A DNA stretch of 64,000 bases from CAWJTN01 sp963845895. Lineage in GTDB: Bacteria > Patescibacteriota > Microgenomatia > UBA1406 > GWC2-37-13. The number at the start of each line of letters is the position of its first letter. The first letter of the stretch is position 1. Below, piece by piece: positions 25,494-34,102 of this stretch. A program made the translations under genes and the position numbers. The DNA lies in assembly GCA_963845895.1 (NCBI GenBank), contig CAWJTN010000001.1, positions 1-64,000 on the forward strand. Reading direction: 5' to 3'. The notes under the pieces are model-generated. The model was not told the origin of the DNA and ran no database searches. It saw nothing but the letters and a program-made list of their open reading frames with translations.

Positions 25494-26924
25494 ATGGGCA
25501 AGAAATATTTTTATATCACAACAACGACTCCCTATGTTAATGCGCCACCACACATAGGTTTTGCCTTGGAAATTGTCCAAGCTGATGTTGTCGCAAGGTT
25601 TAAGAGAATGGAAGGATATGAGGTTGTTTTTAACACCGGCACTGATGAACATGGGGAAAAAATTTATCGGGAAGCTTTAAAACAAAAAAAAGATCCGCAA
25701 AAATACTGTGATGAATCTGCTGCAAAATTTGATAATCTGAAATCAGCTTTGAACCTGAGCTATACAAATTTCATAAGAACTACGGATAAAAATCATCTTG
25801 ACGCTGCTCAAGAGTTTTGGAAAAAATGTGAAAAAAACGGTGATATCTATAAAGCTCACTATAAAATCAAGTATTGTGTTGGTTGTGAACTTGAGAAGAC
25901 CGACTCCGAATTAACAAATGGCAGTTGTCTTCTTCATCCAAACCAAAAAATAGAAATTTATGAAGAAGAAAATTATTTTTTCAAGTTCTCAAAATACCAA
26001 AATAGACTCCTCGAATTTTACGATAAGAACCCTTATTTTGTTTTGCCTGATTTCAGATTTAAAGAGATTAAAGAATTTGTTAAAAAAGGCTTAAACGACT
26101 TTAGCATCTCGAGGTTAAAAAGCAAAATGCCTTGGGGAGTTGATGTTCCAGGAGATTCAGAACACGTAATGTATGTTTGGTTTGACGCACTAATAAACTA
26201 TATTTCAACAATTGGTTGGCCAAATAATCAAAAACAATATGAAAAATATTGGCCGGGAATGCAGGTCGCCGGAAAAGACAATTTAAGACAACAGTCTGCC
26301 ATGTGGCAGGCGATGTTAATGTCGGCAGGACAGCCAAATTCAAAGCAAATCTTTATTCATGGATTTATCACAGCTAATGGACAAAAGATGAGTAAAAGCT
26401 TAGGTAACGTAACAGACCCATTTGCTTTAGTTAACCAATATGGAACAGACACTGTGAGATATTACCTTCTAAAAGAGATTCCGCCCTTTGATGACGGAGA
26501 TTTTTCCAATCAAAGAATGAAGGAAATCTACAATGCTGATTTAGCCAATGAACTAGGAAATTTGATTTCTCGTTTAACAAACCTTGGTGAAAAAGATAAA
26601 TTAACAATTAACCCTGAACCAGAACAAGTTCGGTTCAGGGCAAGCAATGAAACAATTAAACAATTAGATTCCTTCCAATTTAATGTTATATTGGAAAATA
26701 TCTGGAAAGAGATTAAGAACTTAAATAAAAAAGTAGATGATTTTGTACCCTGGAAAAAAATTCCTTCGGAAAGAAAAATATTTCTTAAAGACTCTTTAAA
26801 TTTATTAAAGAAAATAGCTTATGAACTTCAACCTTTTTTGCCAGAAACGGCAGAAAAAATTCTTAATGCGTCAAAAGGAAAAATAAAAAAAATTCCTCCA
26901 TTATTCCCTCGAATTTCTAAATAA
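25494..26924 (+). CDS. metG: Methionine--tRNA ligase
   Basis: Class I aminoacyl-tRNA synthetase charging tRNA-Met. It begins KYFYITTTTPYVNAPPHIGF with the HIGH-type motif HIGF, has a zinc-type knuckle CVGCELEK followed by NGSCLLHP, WFDALINY, and KMSKS in GQKMSKSLGN. A C-terminal anticodon-binding helical bundle follows. No C-terminal tRNA-binding OB domain is present, consistent with the 476-residue length. Within the C-terminal domain (about residues 373-383) a near-perfect palindrome at 26612-26640 is translated in frame. A leaderless-type promoter lies just upstream. Confidence 0.95.
   Translation: MGKKYFYITTTTPYVNAPPHIGFALEIVQADVVARFKRMEGYEVVFNTGTDEHGEKIYREALKQKKDPQKYCDESAAKFDNLKSALNLSYTNFIRTTDKNHLDAAQEFWKKCEKNGDIYKAHYKIKYCVGCELEKTDSELTNGSCLLHPNQKIEIYEEENYFFKFSKYQNRLLEFYDKNPYFVLPDFRFKEIKEFVKKGLNDFSISRLKSKMPWGVDVPGDSEHVMYVWFDALINYISTIGWPNNQKQYEKYWPGMQVAGKDNLRQQSAMWQAMLMSAGQPNSKQIFIHGFITANGQKMSKSLGNVTDPFALVNQYGTDTVRYYLLKEIPPFDDGDFSNQRMKEIYNADLANELGNLISRLTNLGEKDKLTINPEPEQVRFRASNETIKQLDSFQFNVILENIWKEIKNLNKKVDDFVPWKKIPSERKIFLKDSLNLLKKIAYELQPFLPETAEKILNASKGKIKKIPPLFPRISK
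26612..26640. repeat. Near-perfect palindrome inside metG
   Basis: CCCTGAACC (26612-26620) pairs with GGTTCAGGG (26632-26640), and GAAC (26622-26625) with GTTC (26628-26631), leaving a 2-nt loop and one bulge. It is translated in frame in the anticodon-binding domain (NPEPEQVRFRAS). Confidence 0.65.
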
Positions 26925-26946
26925 TTTTTTGTAAAATTAACTGTTT

Positions 26947-29208
26947 ATGAAGAGAAAGATTAAAAAAATTTATAGGCAGGTTGTGGTTAGAATCAATGCT
27001 TCAAAACATAGAGAGAAAATTTGGCTTGCCCTAAAGATTATTCCTGTAGTTTTGTTCGTTATCTTTATCTATTTTTATATTTTCTACAATCTACCATCTC
27101 CATATAGCTTAAAGGATTATAAAGCCATACCACTTTCATCACATATAATGGACAGAAACGGCAAACTTCTTTATGAGATATACCGTGAACAGAGAAGAAC
27201 GCCAATAAAACTTAAGGATCTTCCTCTATATGTCTATCAAGCAACAATAGCCATCGAAGACAAGAATTTTTATCAGCATACAGGTGTATCTTTAGTTGGA
27301 GGAATATTAAGGGCTATAAGAGATACCATCTTGGGAGGAGGAAATGTCCAGGGAGGATCAACGATCACGCAACAGTTGGTTAGAAGCGCTCTATTGACCC
27401 CAGAAAGAACAATTAGAAGAAAAATTAGAGAAATAATTTTAGCTTTGTGGACGGAAAAGATATTTACAAAAGATCAAATCCTGGAATTATATTTAAATCA
27501 AATTCCCTATGGTGGAGCTTCGTATGGTATTGAAGAAGCGGCTCAAACTTATTATGGTAAACAGGCAAAAGACCTAACCCTTTCCCAAGCAGCTTTGTTG
27601 GCTGGTTTACCTCAAGCTCCTTCACTTTATTCTCCATATACTAATCCCGACTTAACTTTAAAAAGAAGAAATGAAGTATTAAAAGCGATGTATGATCAAA
27701 AATATATCAAGAAAGATCAGTATGATAAATTGACAAAAGAAAAAATTTCCGTCCAGCCGCCAAAACAAAATATTAAAGCTCCCCACTTTGTCTTTTACAT
27801 AAAATCCCAACTAGAAGACATCTATGGGATAAAGCAAGTAGAAGAAGGCGGTCTTAAAGTAACAACAACTCTTGATCTTGATATTCAAACCCAAGCGGAA
27901 AAAATACTTAAAGAAGAGTTGGATAAAATCAAATATTTAAATGTAGGAAATGGAGCGGTTCTTGTAACCAGACCTCCAACTGGAGAGATACTCGCCATGG
28001 TCGGATCGGTGGATTATTTCGCCTCACCATCAGGAGCTTTTAATGTCACAACAGCCTTAAGACAACCTGGGTCTTCAATAAAACCTTTAAATTATTCCAT
28101 TGGTCTTGAAAGAAGATTGGTTACTCCCGCAACAGTATTTCTTGATGTCCCAACCTGCTTTTTTGCTGCTGGACAGCCGACAAAATACTGTCCTATAAAT
28201 TATGACGGGCAATTCCATGGAGCTGTTCAACTTCGTTTTGCTTTGGGAAATTCTTTTAACATTCCAGCAGTAAAAATGCTCGCCATAAACGGTGTTGATA
28301 ATTTTGTTGCTTCTGCTTCGGCATTTACAATAACCACATTTAAAGATCCGTCAAATTATGGACTTTCCTTGACCTTAGGAGGAGGAGAGGTAAAGATGAC
28401 GGAGATGGCACAGGCTTTTTCAACTTTCGCCAACAGAGGAACTCCGAAAAAGTTGTTGGGGATCCTTGAAATCAGAGATAAAGACAATAAAATTCTCTAT
28501 CAATATAAAGACTCGAACTTTGTCAGAAACGTCAAAGATAATGTAACCAGCCCAAATTATTTTGCAATAGCCGGCAATAGAGTTATTTCACCAGCAACCG
28601 CATTTATAATTTCACATATTCTTTTGGACAATAACGCCAGATCCCAAGAATTCGGCGCATCTTCTTATTTGGTAATTCCAAATCGTGCGGTTTCTGTCAA
28701 AACCGGGACCACTGATGATAAAAGAGACAACTGGACAATTGGATACACTCCAAATTTTTTAACAACAGTCTGGGTTGGAAACGATGATAATTCACCAATG
28801 AATCCGTATCTTGCTTCCGGAATCACAGGAGCAGCTCCAATATGGAATAGAGTTATGAGTTATATATTAAAAAATCAAGCTGATCTCTGGCCACTAAAAC
28901 CACCTGATGTAGTCGCACATCAAGTCTGCTGGGACACTGGACAAATTATGAACAAAAATCCTGATGGGACAGAAAGCTGTAAATCAAGATTTGAGTATTT
29001 TATTGCGGGAACTGAAAATGTCGTTCCAGCCGAAGGTCCAAGCAAAATGAGTATTCCTGTAAATAAAGATACTGGTAAAATGACAACGGCTGATGATCCA
29101 AATATGCAAATGCAGGATAAAACTATAATAAAGGATAAATTTTCAACTATCTGTACAGATTGTACGCCTGATTATACACTTAATACACCGACGCCAACAC
29201 CTCATTAA
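26947..29208 (+). CDS. Class A penicillin-binding protein (PBP1A-like)
   Basis: Bifunctional peptidoglycan synthase with glycosyltransferase (GT51) and transpeptidase domains. One transmembrane helix (about residues 27-50) anchors it. GT51 motifs are IEDKNFYQHTG with catalytic Glu104, and GGSTITQQLVRS. Transpeptidase motifs are SSIK (376-379), GNSFN and KTGTT (585-587). The C-terminus ends in a Thr/Pro-rich tail. Length 753 is ordinary. A -10 box TAAAAT (26932-26937) lies nine bases before the ATG. It partners the class B PBP and lipid II genes elsewhere in the window. Confidence 0.94.
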   Translation: MKRKIKKIYRQVVVRINASKHREKIWLALKIIPVVLFVIFIYFYIFYNLPSPYSLKDYKAIPLSSHIMDRNGKLLYEIYREQRRTPIKLKDLPLYVYQATIAIEDKNFYQHTGVSLVGGILRAIRDTILGGGNVQGGSTITQQLVRSALLTPERTIRRKIREIILALWTEKIFTKDQILELYLNQIPYGGASYGIEEAAQTYYGKQAKDLTLSQAALLAGLPQAPSLYSPYTNPDLTLKRRNEVLKAMYDQKYIKKDQYDKLTKEKISVQPPKQNIKAPHFVFYIKSQLEDIYGIKQVEEGGLKVTTTLDLDIQTQAEKILKEELDKIKYLNVGNGAVLVTRPPTGEILAMVGSVDYFASPSGAFNVTTALRQPGSSIKPLNYSIGLERRLVTPATVFLDVPTCFFAAGQPTKYCPINYDGQFHGAVQLRFALGNSFNIPAVKMLAINGVDNFVASASAFTITTFKDPSNYGLSLTLGGGEVKMTEMAQAFSTFANRGTPKKLLGILEIRDKDNKILYQYKDSNFVRNVKDNVTSPNYFAIAGNRVISPATAFIISHILLDNNARSQEFGASSYLVIPNRAVSVKTGTTDDKRDNWTIGYTPNFLTTVWVGNDDNSPMNPYLASGITGAAPIWNRVMSYILKNQADLWPLKPPDVVAHQVCWDTGQIMNKNPDGTESCKSRFEYFIAGTENVVPAEGPSKMSIPVNKDTGKMTTADDPNMQMQDKTIIKDKFSTICTDCTPDYTLNTPTPTPH

Positions 29209-29209
29209 T

Positions 29210-29656
29210 ATATTTGCTTTAATTCAACGCGTTTCAAAAGCTCAAGTTTCAATAAATAACAAACTTTATTCTTCAATCAATAGCGGCTATGTAATTCTTC
29301 TTGGAGTTTTTAAGGATGATATCGATAATGATACGGATAAGTTGGCAGAAAAAATTGCTAATTTAAGGGTAATGTCGGATGAAAATGGAAAAATGAACAA
29401 ATCAATAATTGAAACGAAGGGAGAAATTCTTTTGGTTTCACAGTTTACTCTATGTGCAGATGTTACCGGAGGAAGAAGGCCTTCATTTATAAAAGCTAAG
29501 GAACCTAAAGAAGCAGAAAGACTTTATCTTCTTTTAGTTAAAAAATTAAAAGAAAAAAATATTGTTGTGAAGACGGGTAAGTTCGGAAGCTATATGGAAG
29601 TTCAGATCGTGAACGACGGACCGGTCACAATCATTATCGATAGTAAAGAGATCTAG
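29210..29656 (+). CDS. dtd: D-aminoacyl-tRNA deacylase Dtd (apparent ATA start)
   Basis: Hydrolyses D-amino acids wrongly attached to tRNA. Diagnostic motifs are SQFTLCADVTGGRRPSF (active-site SQFTL) and the C-terminal NDGPVTIIIDS (NxGPVT). The family N-terminus ALIQRVSKAQVSI is encoded from 29216 on, and homologues start 2-3 residues before it. The codon there is ATA (29210). No ATG, GTG or TTG lies upstream in frame before a stop near 29129, and the first TTG downstream (29342) would delete essential sequence. So either ATA starts translation or the start has mutated. It lies two bases after the PBP gene and overlaps the convergent glycosyltransferase by 23 nt. Confidence 0.85.
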   Translation: MFALIQRVSKAQVSINNKLYSSINSGYVILLGVFKDDIDNDTDKLAEKIANLRVMSDENGKMNKSIIETKGEILLVSQFTLCADVTGGRRPSFIKAKEPKEAERLYLLLVKKLKEKNIVVKTGKFGSYMEVQIVNDGPVTIIIDSKEI

Positions 29657-31001
29657 AATTTAATTTCATTAACTTATAATTCCCTAGCATTATTTTTTCA
29701 AAATTGTTCATCGATGCCAATCTTCCATTCCAGGCCACAATTAACCTTGGTTTATATTTTTTAAGAATATCCTGAAATTCTTTTGAATTTAGATTTCCAG
29801 ATTTAATCCGAACATAAGAAAGATCGGCTAATTCCGGAGGTGGTAACCTTCCTGATTCAGCGCTTAAAATTTCCTCATCACTTATCACAAAATCGTTTGG
29901 TTTTGAATATTTTTTAATTAATTCGACTCCTCTCATTTGTTCTTGACTTAAAATTCCATTAGAAACTATTTTGAAAGTTTGGTAGAAGTTCAATAATAAA
30001 AAACAAATTACCACAAATAAAACATACTTCTCTAATTTTTTAAATTCTGAAATCAAGAATGAAAATAACAAAACAAAGGGAACCGTTACAAATACAAGAT
30101 GGTGAGGAAATAATGGCCTGTAGACAAATAACAGACAGAAAGAAATTATCGACCAAAGAAAAACAATAGATGTTAGTCCTTTGATTTTAGATCTTAGTAA
30201 TATAAAAAAGAACATACTAAGAATAATTACTAGCGATAAAATTAGATCGTTCTTAAATAGTTCAAAAACTCTAAACGGCTCGAATGGATAAACAGATAAA
30301 GTCTGACTTCTTAAGACAAAAACATTTCTGACAATTTCATTAACTCCGAATGGAACTGTTAGGATTACGGATATCAGGATGAAAGTTAAAATAAATAATA
30401 AATAACTGACTTTTTTGTCATTTCGAGCGATGATTTTTGAAGTCGAGAAATCTTTTTCGAATAGAATTAGAGTCACTGGGATTAATATCGACACATCCAA
30501 TTTCGTCCAAAAAGCCAAACTCATAGATATTGCGCTTAAAATTACATACCTTAGTTTCATTGTATTAATACATTGATACATGAACACCAATGATAAAGTT
30601 GAAAATGAGATTGCTAATGCATCTGATTGAAAAGTAACTATTTGTTTATAGAAACTGGGAACCGTAAATAAAATTAAAAAAGTTAATAAACCTATTGATG
30701 GTTTTTTTATTTGAAAACCCAACCATATAAGTCCAAATACTGCTGTGATTGACCAAAGATAGATTGTAAATCTAGCTGCTTGAACAGATTTTCCTAAAAT
30801 TAAAAAGCCTGGGTAAACGGTAAGAAAAAAACCGGGAAGTTGAGAAAAGAATACTTGAGAATATAATCTGTATCCTTTATTTACCAACAAAAAACTGGTC
30901 GTGTAAATTCCTTCGTCATTTTCAGTGACTGGCCGATTAATTAATTTAAGATTCAATAATATAAGAAGGATCATGACTACCAACAGAATTTTTTGTTTCA
31001 T
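29634..31001 (-). CDS. GT39/ArnT-type membrane glycosyltransferase
   Basis: Polytopic protein of 455 residues with about 10-12 membrane helices. The N-terminal NRPVTENDEGIYTTSFLLVNKGYRLY contains the acidic DE motif in the first extracellular loop that is catalytic in PMT/ArnT lipid-sugar-dependent transferases. It probably moves a sugar from a polyprenyl phosphate to a surface molecule; donor and acceptor are unknown. Its start codon lies at the edge of the extended -10 promoter that drives the rightward tryptophan leader, so the two promoters are back to back. Confidence 0.78.
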   Translation of the reverse strand: MKQKILLVVMILLILLNLKLINRPVTENDEGIYTTSFLLVNKGYRLYSQVFFSQLPGFFLTVYPGFLILGKSVQAARFTIYLWSITAVFGLIWLGFQIKKPSIGLLTFLILFTVPSFYKQIVTFQSDALAISFSTLSLVFMYQCINTMKLRYVILSAISMSLAFWTKLDVSILIPVTLILFEKDFSTSKIIARNDKKVSYLLFILTFILISVILTVPFGVNEIVRNVFVLRSQTLSVYPFEPFRVFELFKNDLILSLVIILSMFFFILLRSKIKGLTSIVFLWSIISFCLLFVYRPLFPHHLVFVTVPFVLLFSFLISEFKKLEKYVLFVVICFLLLNFYQTFKIVSNGILSQEQMRGVELIKKYSKPNDFVISDEEILSAESGRLPPPELADLSYVRIKSGNLNSKEFQDILKKYKPRLIVAWNGRLASMNNFEKIMLGNYKLMKLNSRSLYYR

Positions 31002-31002
31002 G

Positions 31003-31011
31003 TGCTATAAT
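31003..31011 (+). promoter_or_regulatory. Extended -10 promoter of the trp-type leader
   Basis: TGC followed by TATAAT at 31006-31011. The A of the leader ATG (31018) is the expected transcription start, so the leader mRNA should be leaderless. The same TGTGCTAWAAT wording precedes rarA. Confidence 0.6.
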
Positions 31012-31017
31012 ATTACC

Positions 31018-31095
31018 ATGATTAAAATTACTTACTCAAATGCATGGTATTGGTACAATAACTCTCATGCGGAGGGCGGTAATTTTATGAAATAA
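31018..31095 (+). CDS. Tryptophan-type attenuator leader peptide
   Basis: A 25-codon reading frame between the glycosyltransferase and the racemase gene. Residues 10-13 are Trp-Tyr-Trp-Tyr (TGG at 31045-31047 and 31051-31053), an unusual density of Trp codons in so short a peptide. Codons for Ser-His-Ala-Glu-Gly-Gly just after them (31063-31080) form the protector and antiterminator strands of the hairpins described in the next entry, so the peptide sequence is shaped by RNA pairing. It starts at the predicted transcription start of a TGnTATAAT promoter. Ribosome stalling at the Trp codons when charged tRNA-Trp is scarce would favour read-through into the racemase gene and trpS. Translation is not proven. 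Confidence 0.75.
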   Translation: MIKITYSNAWYWYNNSHAEGGNFMK

Positions 31096-31143
31096 AAGGT
31101 AAATTAATTATAAAAACACACCCTCCGAAAGGAGGGTTTTTTT
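31062..31143 (+). terminator. Trp attenuator: protector, antiterminator and terminator hairpins
   Basis: Three mutually exclusive pairings are visible. Protector: CTCTC (31062-31066) with GAGGG (31072-31076), two G-U pairs. Antiterminator: CGGAGGG (31070-31076) with CCCTCCG (31121-31127). Terminator: ACCCTCC (31120-31126), loop GAAA, GGAGGGT (31131-31137), then a run of seven T ending at 31143. A ribosome stalled on the second Trp codon would cover the protector's left arm and leave the antiterminator strand free. The terminator's right arm is also the AAGGAGG ribosome-binding site of the racemase gene, so termination and translation block are combined. Confidence 0.75.
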
Positions 31144-31146
31144 ATT

Positions 31147-31857
31147 ATGAAAAAGAATAAACCAATAATTATTTTAGGTGGAATGGGACCTCAAGCATCG
31201 GCTGCTATGGTTCAGCTTATGGTCAAACTGGCAACAGATCGGTTCGGTGCTGGTAAAAGAGAGAGTTTCCCGGAGATTATTTTAGATTCAATACCTGTAC
31301 CTGACTTTATTTCTAATGAAAAAAGTAAAAAGAAACTTATCAGAATGTTATCTCAAAGAGTAAAAAAACTTGATAAGTTTAAACCTCTGTGCTTTTCTTT
31401 TGCCTGTAACACTGTTCATTTGTTTATAGATGACTTGAAATCAAAATCAAAAACAAAATTCATATCTATGATAGATGAGGTAGTCTCATCTGTAAAAAAA
31501 CAAAATATTACGAAGGTAGGTCTTTTAGCCAGTCCACTGACACTTAAAACAACTTTATATCAGAACAGATTTAATTTAAAAAAAATCAAAGTAATCACTC
31601 CGAGAAAAGACGAGATAAAAGTAATAGAAAAAGTTATTAGAAATGTTATTAAAGGCGAAACAAATAATTCAGATTCTTTCGAATTAGTGGACATCAGTAA
31701 TTCACTTATTAAAAAAGGCGCAGAAGCTATAATCTTAGGTTGTACAGAATTGCCATTGGTTTTTCCAATAAAATTCGAATTTCCTGTTTTTAATTCTTTA
31801 GAAATCCTGGCTCTCAAATTGCTGAATACTTATTATAAATTTGATAATATTGACTAA
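31147..31857 (+). CDS. Aspartate/glutamate racemase family amino-acid racemase
   Basis: PLP-independent racemase of the Asp/Glu racemase superfamily (RacX-like), which uses two cysteines as acid and base. The N-terminal IIILGGMGPQASAAM matches the family. The two catalytic cysteines are Cys87 in FACNTVH and Cys199 in ILGCTELPL. Length 236 is typical. It is the first gene after the trp attenuator, with a strong AAGGAGG site (31129-31135), and trpS follows directly. Broad-specificity enzymes of this family act on amino acids other than Asp, so Trp or another aromatic substrate is possible from context; this is inference. Ordinary aspartate or glutamate racemase is the alternative. Confidence 0.85.
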   Translation: MKKNKPIIILGGMGPQASAAMVQLMVKLATDRFGAGKRESFPEIILDSIPVPDFISNEKSKKKLIRMLSQRVKKLDKFKPLCFSFACNTVHLFIDDLKSKSKTKFISMIDEVVSSVKKQNITKVGLLASPLTLKTTLYQNRFNLKKIKVITPRKDEIKVIEKVIRNVIKGETNNSDSFELVDISNSLIKKGAEAIILGCTELPLVFPIKFEFPVFNSLEILALKLLNTYYKFDNID

Positions 31858-31858
31858 T

Positions 31859-32860
31859 ATGAAAAAACGAATTTTGACTGGAGACACGCCAACAGGTAAA
31901 CTCCATATCGGTCATTACGTTGGTACTCTCGAAAATAGAGTGAAGTTACAGTCAACTTATGATACTTATATTATTTTAGCCAATGTTCACGCTTATGCTA
32001 ATAATTACTCAAATATAGAAAAAATTAACGAAGATGTTTATAATGTATTTTTAGATAATCTTGCAGTAGGGATTGATCCAAAAGTATCAACAATTTTTTT
32101 AGAATCAGGAATTCCAGAACTATTCGAACTTTACTCCATTTTTTTGACAATGGTAAAACATTCTCGAGTTATTCGAAATCCATCAGTCAAAGATGAGGTA
32201 AAATATAAAAAAATCGATCCATCTATCGCTTTTATTGTTTATCCTATTTTACAAGCAGCTGATATATTAGGTTTTAATGCTGACCTTGTACCTGTAGGAG
32301 AAGACCAACTTCCAGTAGTTGAGCAAACTCGAGAGATTGCTCGAGATTTCAATAAAACTTTTGGTGTAACTTTTGTTATCCCTCAAGCTAAAGTTGGTCG
32401 AGTTGCCAGATTGGTGGGCATCGATGGAAAATTAAAAATGAGTAAAAGTGGAAATAATGCGATTCTATTGTCTGATGACGAAACAATCTTGAAGCAGAAA
32501 ATCATGTCTATGTATACCGATCCCAACAGAATTCATGCTACTAATCCAGGAAAAGTTGAGGACAATCCAGTTTTTATCTACCACGAAACATTCAATCCAA
32601 ACAAAATAGAGGTAGAGGATTTAAAAACAAGGTATCGTTCTGGTAAAGTTGGCGACATTGAAGTTAAAGAAAAACTCTTTATTGCTTTAAATAATTTTCT
32701 AAGACCAATCCGTGAAAAAAGAAAATATTATGAAGAGCGACCCAAACTAGCAAAAGAAATTTTAATTGAAAGCACTAAAAAAGCAAGAAAAGTAGTTATA
32801 GAAACTGTAGAAATTGTAAGAGAAAAAACAAAATTGAATAACTTAATAGAAACAATATAA
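31859..32860 (+). CDS. trpS: Tryptophan--tRNA ligase
   Basis: Class I synthetase charging tRNA-Trp. GDTPTGKLHIGHYVGTL holds the HIGH motif, YPILQAADILGFNADLVPVGEDQ is the Trp/AMP pocket segment, and KLKMSKSGNN is the KMSKS loop. Length 333 is standard. I chose the ATG at 31859, one base after the racemase stop, over a TTG 18 nt upstream inside the racemase gene. Being second in an operon headed by a Trp-codon leader, it is very likely induced by loss of charged tRNA-Trp. That connection is the best support for the attenuator reading. Confidence 0.95.
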   Translation: MKKRILTGDTPTGKLHIGHYVGTLENRVKLQSTYDTYIILANVHAYANNYSNIEKINEDVYNVFLDNLAVGIDPKVSTIFLESGIPELFELYSIFLTMVKHSRVIRNPSVKDEVKYKKIDPSIAFIVYPILQAADILGFNADLVPVGEDQLPVVEQTREIARDFNKTFGVTFVIPQAKVGRVARLVGIDGKLKMSKSGNNAILLSDDETILKQKIMSMYTDPNRIHATNPGKVEDNPVFIYHETFNPNKIEVEDLKTRYRSGKVGDIEVKEKLFIALNNFLRPIREKRKYYEERPKLAKEILIESTKKARKVVIETVEIVREKTKLNNLIETI

Positions 32861-32874
32861 CTTATAATCTGTGC

Positions 32875-32880
32875 TAAAAT
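32875..32880 (+). promoter_or_regulatory. -10 box of rarA (near-leaderless)
   Basis: TGTGC followed by TAAAAT at 32875-32880, seven bases before the rarA ATG. Same wording as the trp leader promoter. Confidence 0.45.
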
Positions 32881-32887
32881 ATGCTCG

Positions 32888-34093
32888 ATGGCTACTCCAC
32901 TTGCAGATCAACTTAGACCAAAAACTTTAAACGAATTTGTTGGGCAAGAACATCTTGTTGGTAAAAATGGTCCAGTTAGAAAAATGTTGGAAAACGGCCA
33001 GATAACCTCGATGATACTCTGGGGACCACCTGGATGTGGAAAAACTACTTTAGCTAAACTCATCGCCCATTATGTCAATGCGGAATTTATAGCTTTTTCT
33101 GCAGTGACAAGTGGAGTTGCAGAAGTTAGGAAAATTATTGCAACTGCTAAAGATCTTAAAAAAATGTATGGAAGAGAAACAATTTTATTTATTGATGAAA
33201 TTCACAGGTTTAATAAAGCCCAACAAGATGGCTTTCTTCCCCATGTTGAAAATGGAACTATTGTATTAATAGGAGCTACAACAGAAAATCCCGGATTTGA
33301 AGTTAACGCTCCTCTTATTTCCAGAAGTCAGGTTTATGTTCTTTATTCACTGGCAGATCAGGAGATTGAAAAAATTGTCAAAAAGGCAATAAGATTGTAT
33401 CCGAGGCAAAAATGGGACAAAGATGCTTTAAAACATTTCATTAAAAATAGTAACGGTGATGCCAGAACTGCAATCAATGCAGTTGAACTTGCAGCTTCAA
33501 TCAGCAAAAATATAAACCTTAAGGTCGCCGAAGAAGCAATTCAACGGAAAGCAATTTACTATGATAAAAAAGGTGACTGGCACTATGACACCATTTCAGC
33601 TTTTATAAAAAGCATGCGGGGAAGCAATCCTGATGCAACGCTCCACTATTTGGCTAGAATGATTAAGTCAGGCGAAGATCCAGTATTTATTGCAAGACGG
33701 ATGGCAATCTTTGCTTCTGAAGATATTGGCAATGCACAACCGACTGCTCTAGTTGTTGCAACATCTTGTATGCAGGCAGTCCACATGATCGGAATGCCTG
33801 AAGCATCTCTAATTCTAGCCCAGACAGCAACTTATTTAGCAACTGCCAAAAAGTCAATAGCCTCAACCGAAGGAATCTCACAAGCACTATCAGATATTGA
33901 TGAAGAAAATCTAGACCCCATTCCCCTACATCTTAGAAACGCTCCAAATAAGGTAATGAAACAGTTAGGATATGGCAAAGGTCATGTTCGATACCCATGG
34001 TTGGTAGAAAAACAAACTGGTCAAAAAATTAAACAAGAATATTTGCCTAAGAATCTGAGAGGTAGAAAATACTATATTCCAGATTGGAAGTAG
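32888..34093 (+). CDS. rarA: Replication-associated recombination protein A (RarA/MgsA)
   Basis: AAA+ ATPase related to clamp-loader subunits that acts at stalled replication forks. It begins PLADQLRPKTLNEFVGQEHLVG, with Walker A GPPGCGKTTLAKL, Walker B ILFIDEIHRFNKAQQD, sensor GATTENPGFEVN, and a C-terminal tetramerisation domain (ASEDIGNAQPTALVVATSC, PLHLRNAPNKVMKQLGYGKGH). Length 401 is typical. It seems to have its own promoter just after trpS. The family is certain. Confidence 0.95.
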   Translation: MATPLADQLRPKTLNEFVGQEHLVGKNGPVRKMLENGQITSMILWGPPGCGKTTLAKLIAHYVNAEFIAFSAVTSGVAEVRKIIATAKDLKKMYGRETILFIDEIHRFNKAQQDGFLPHVENGTIVLIGATTENPGFEVNAPLISRSQVYVLYSLADQEIEKIVKKAIRLYPRQKWDKDALKHFIKNSNGDARTAINAVELAASISKNINLKVAEEAIQRKAIYYDKKGDWHYDTISAFIKSMRGSNPDATLHYLARMIKSGEDPVFIARRMAIFASEDIGNAQPTALVVATSCMQAVHMIGMPEASLILAQTATYLATAKKSIASTEGISQALSDIDEENLDPIPLHLRNAPNKVMKQLGYGKGHVRYPWLVEKQTGQKIKQEYLPKNLRGRKYYIPDWK

Positions 34094-34102
34094 TCAATAA
34101 CT

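Noticed and set aside
31120..31143. Plain terminator of an upstream gene
   Set aside because: The upstream gene runs on the other strand, the hairpin's left arm can pair with the leader's codons, and a Trp-rich frame sits directly before it. An attenuator explains all three.
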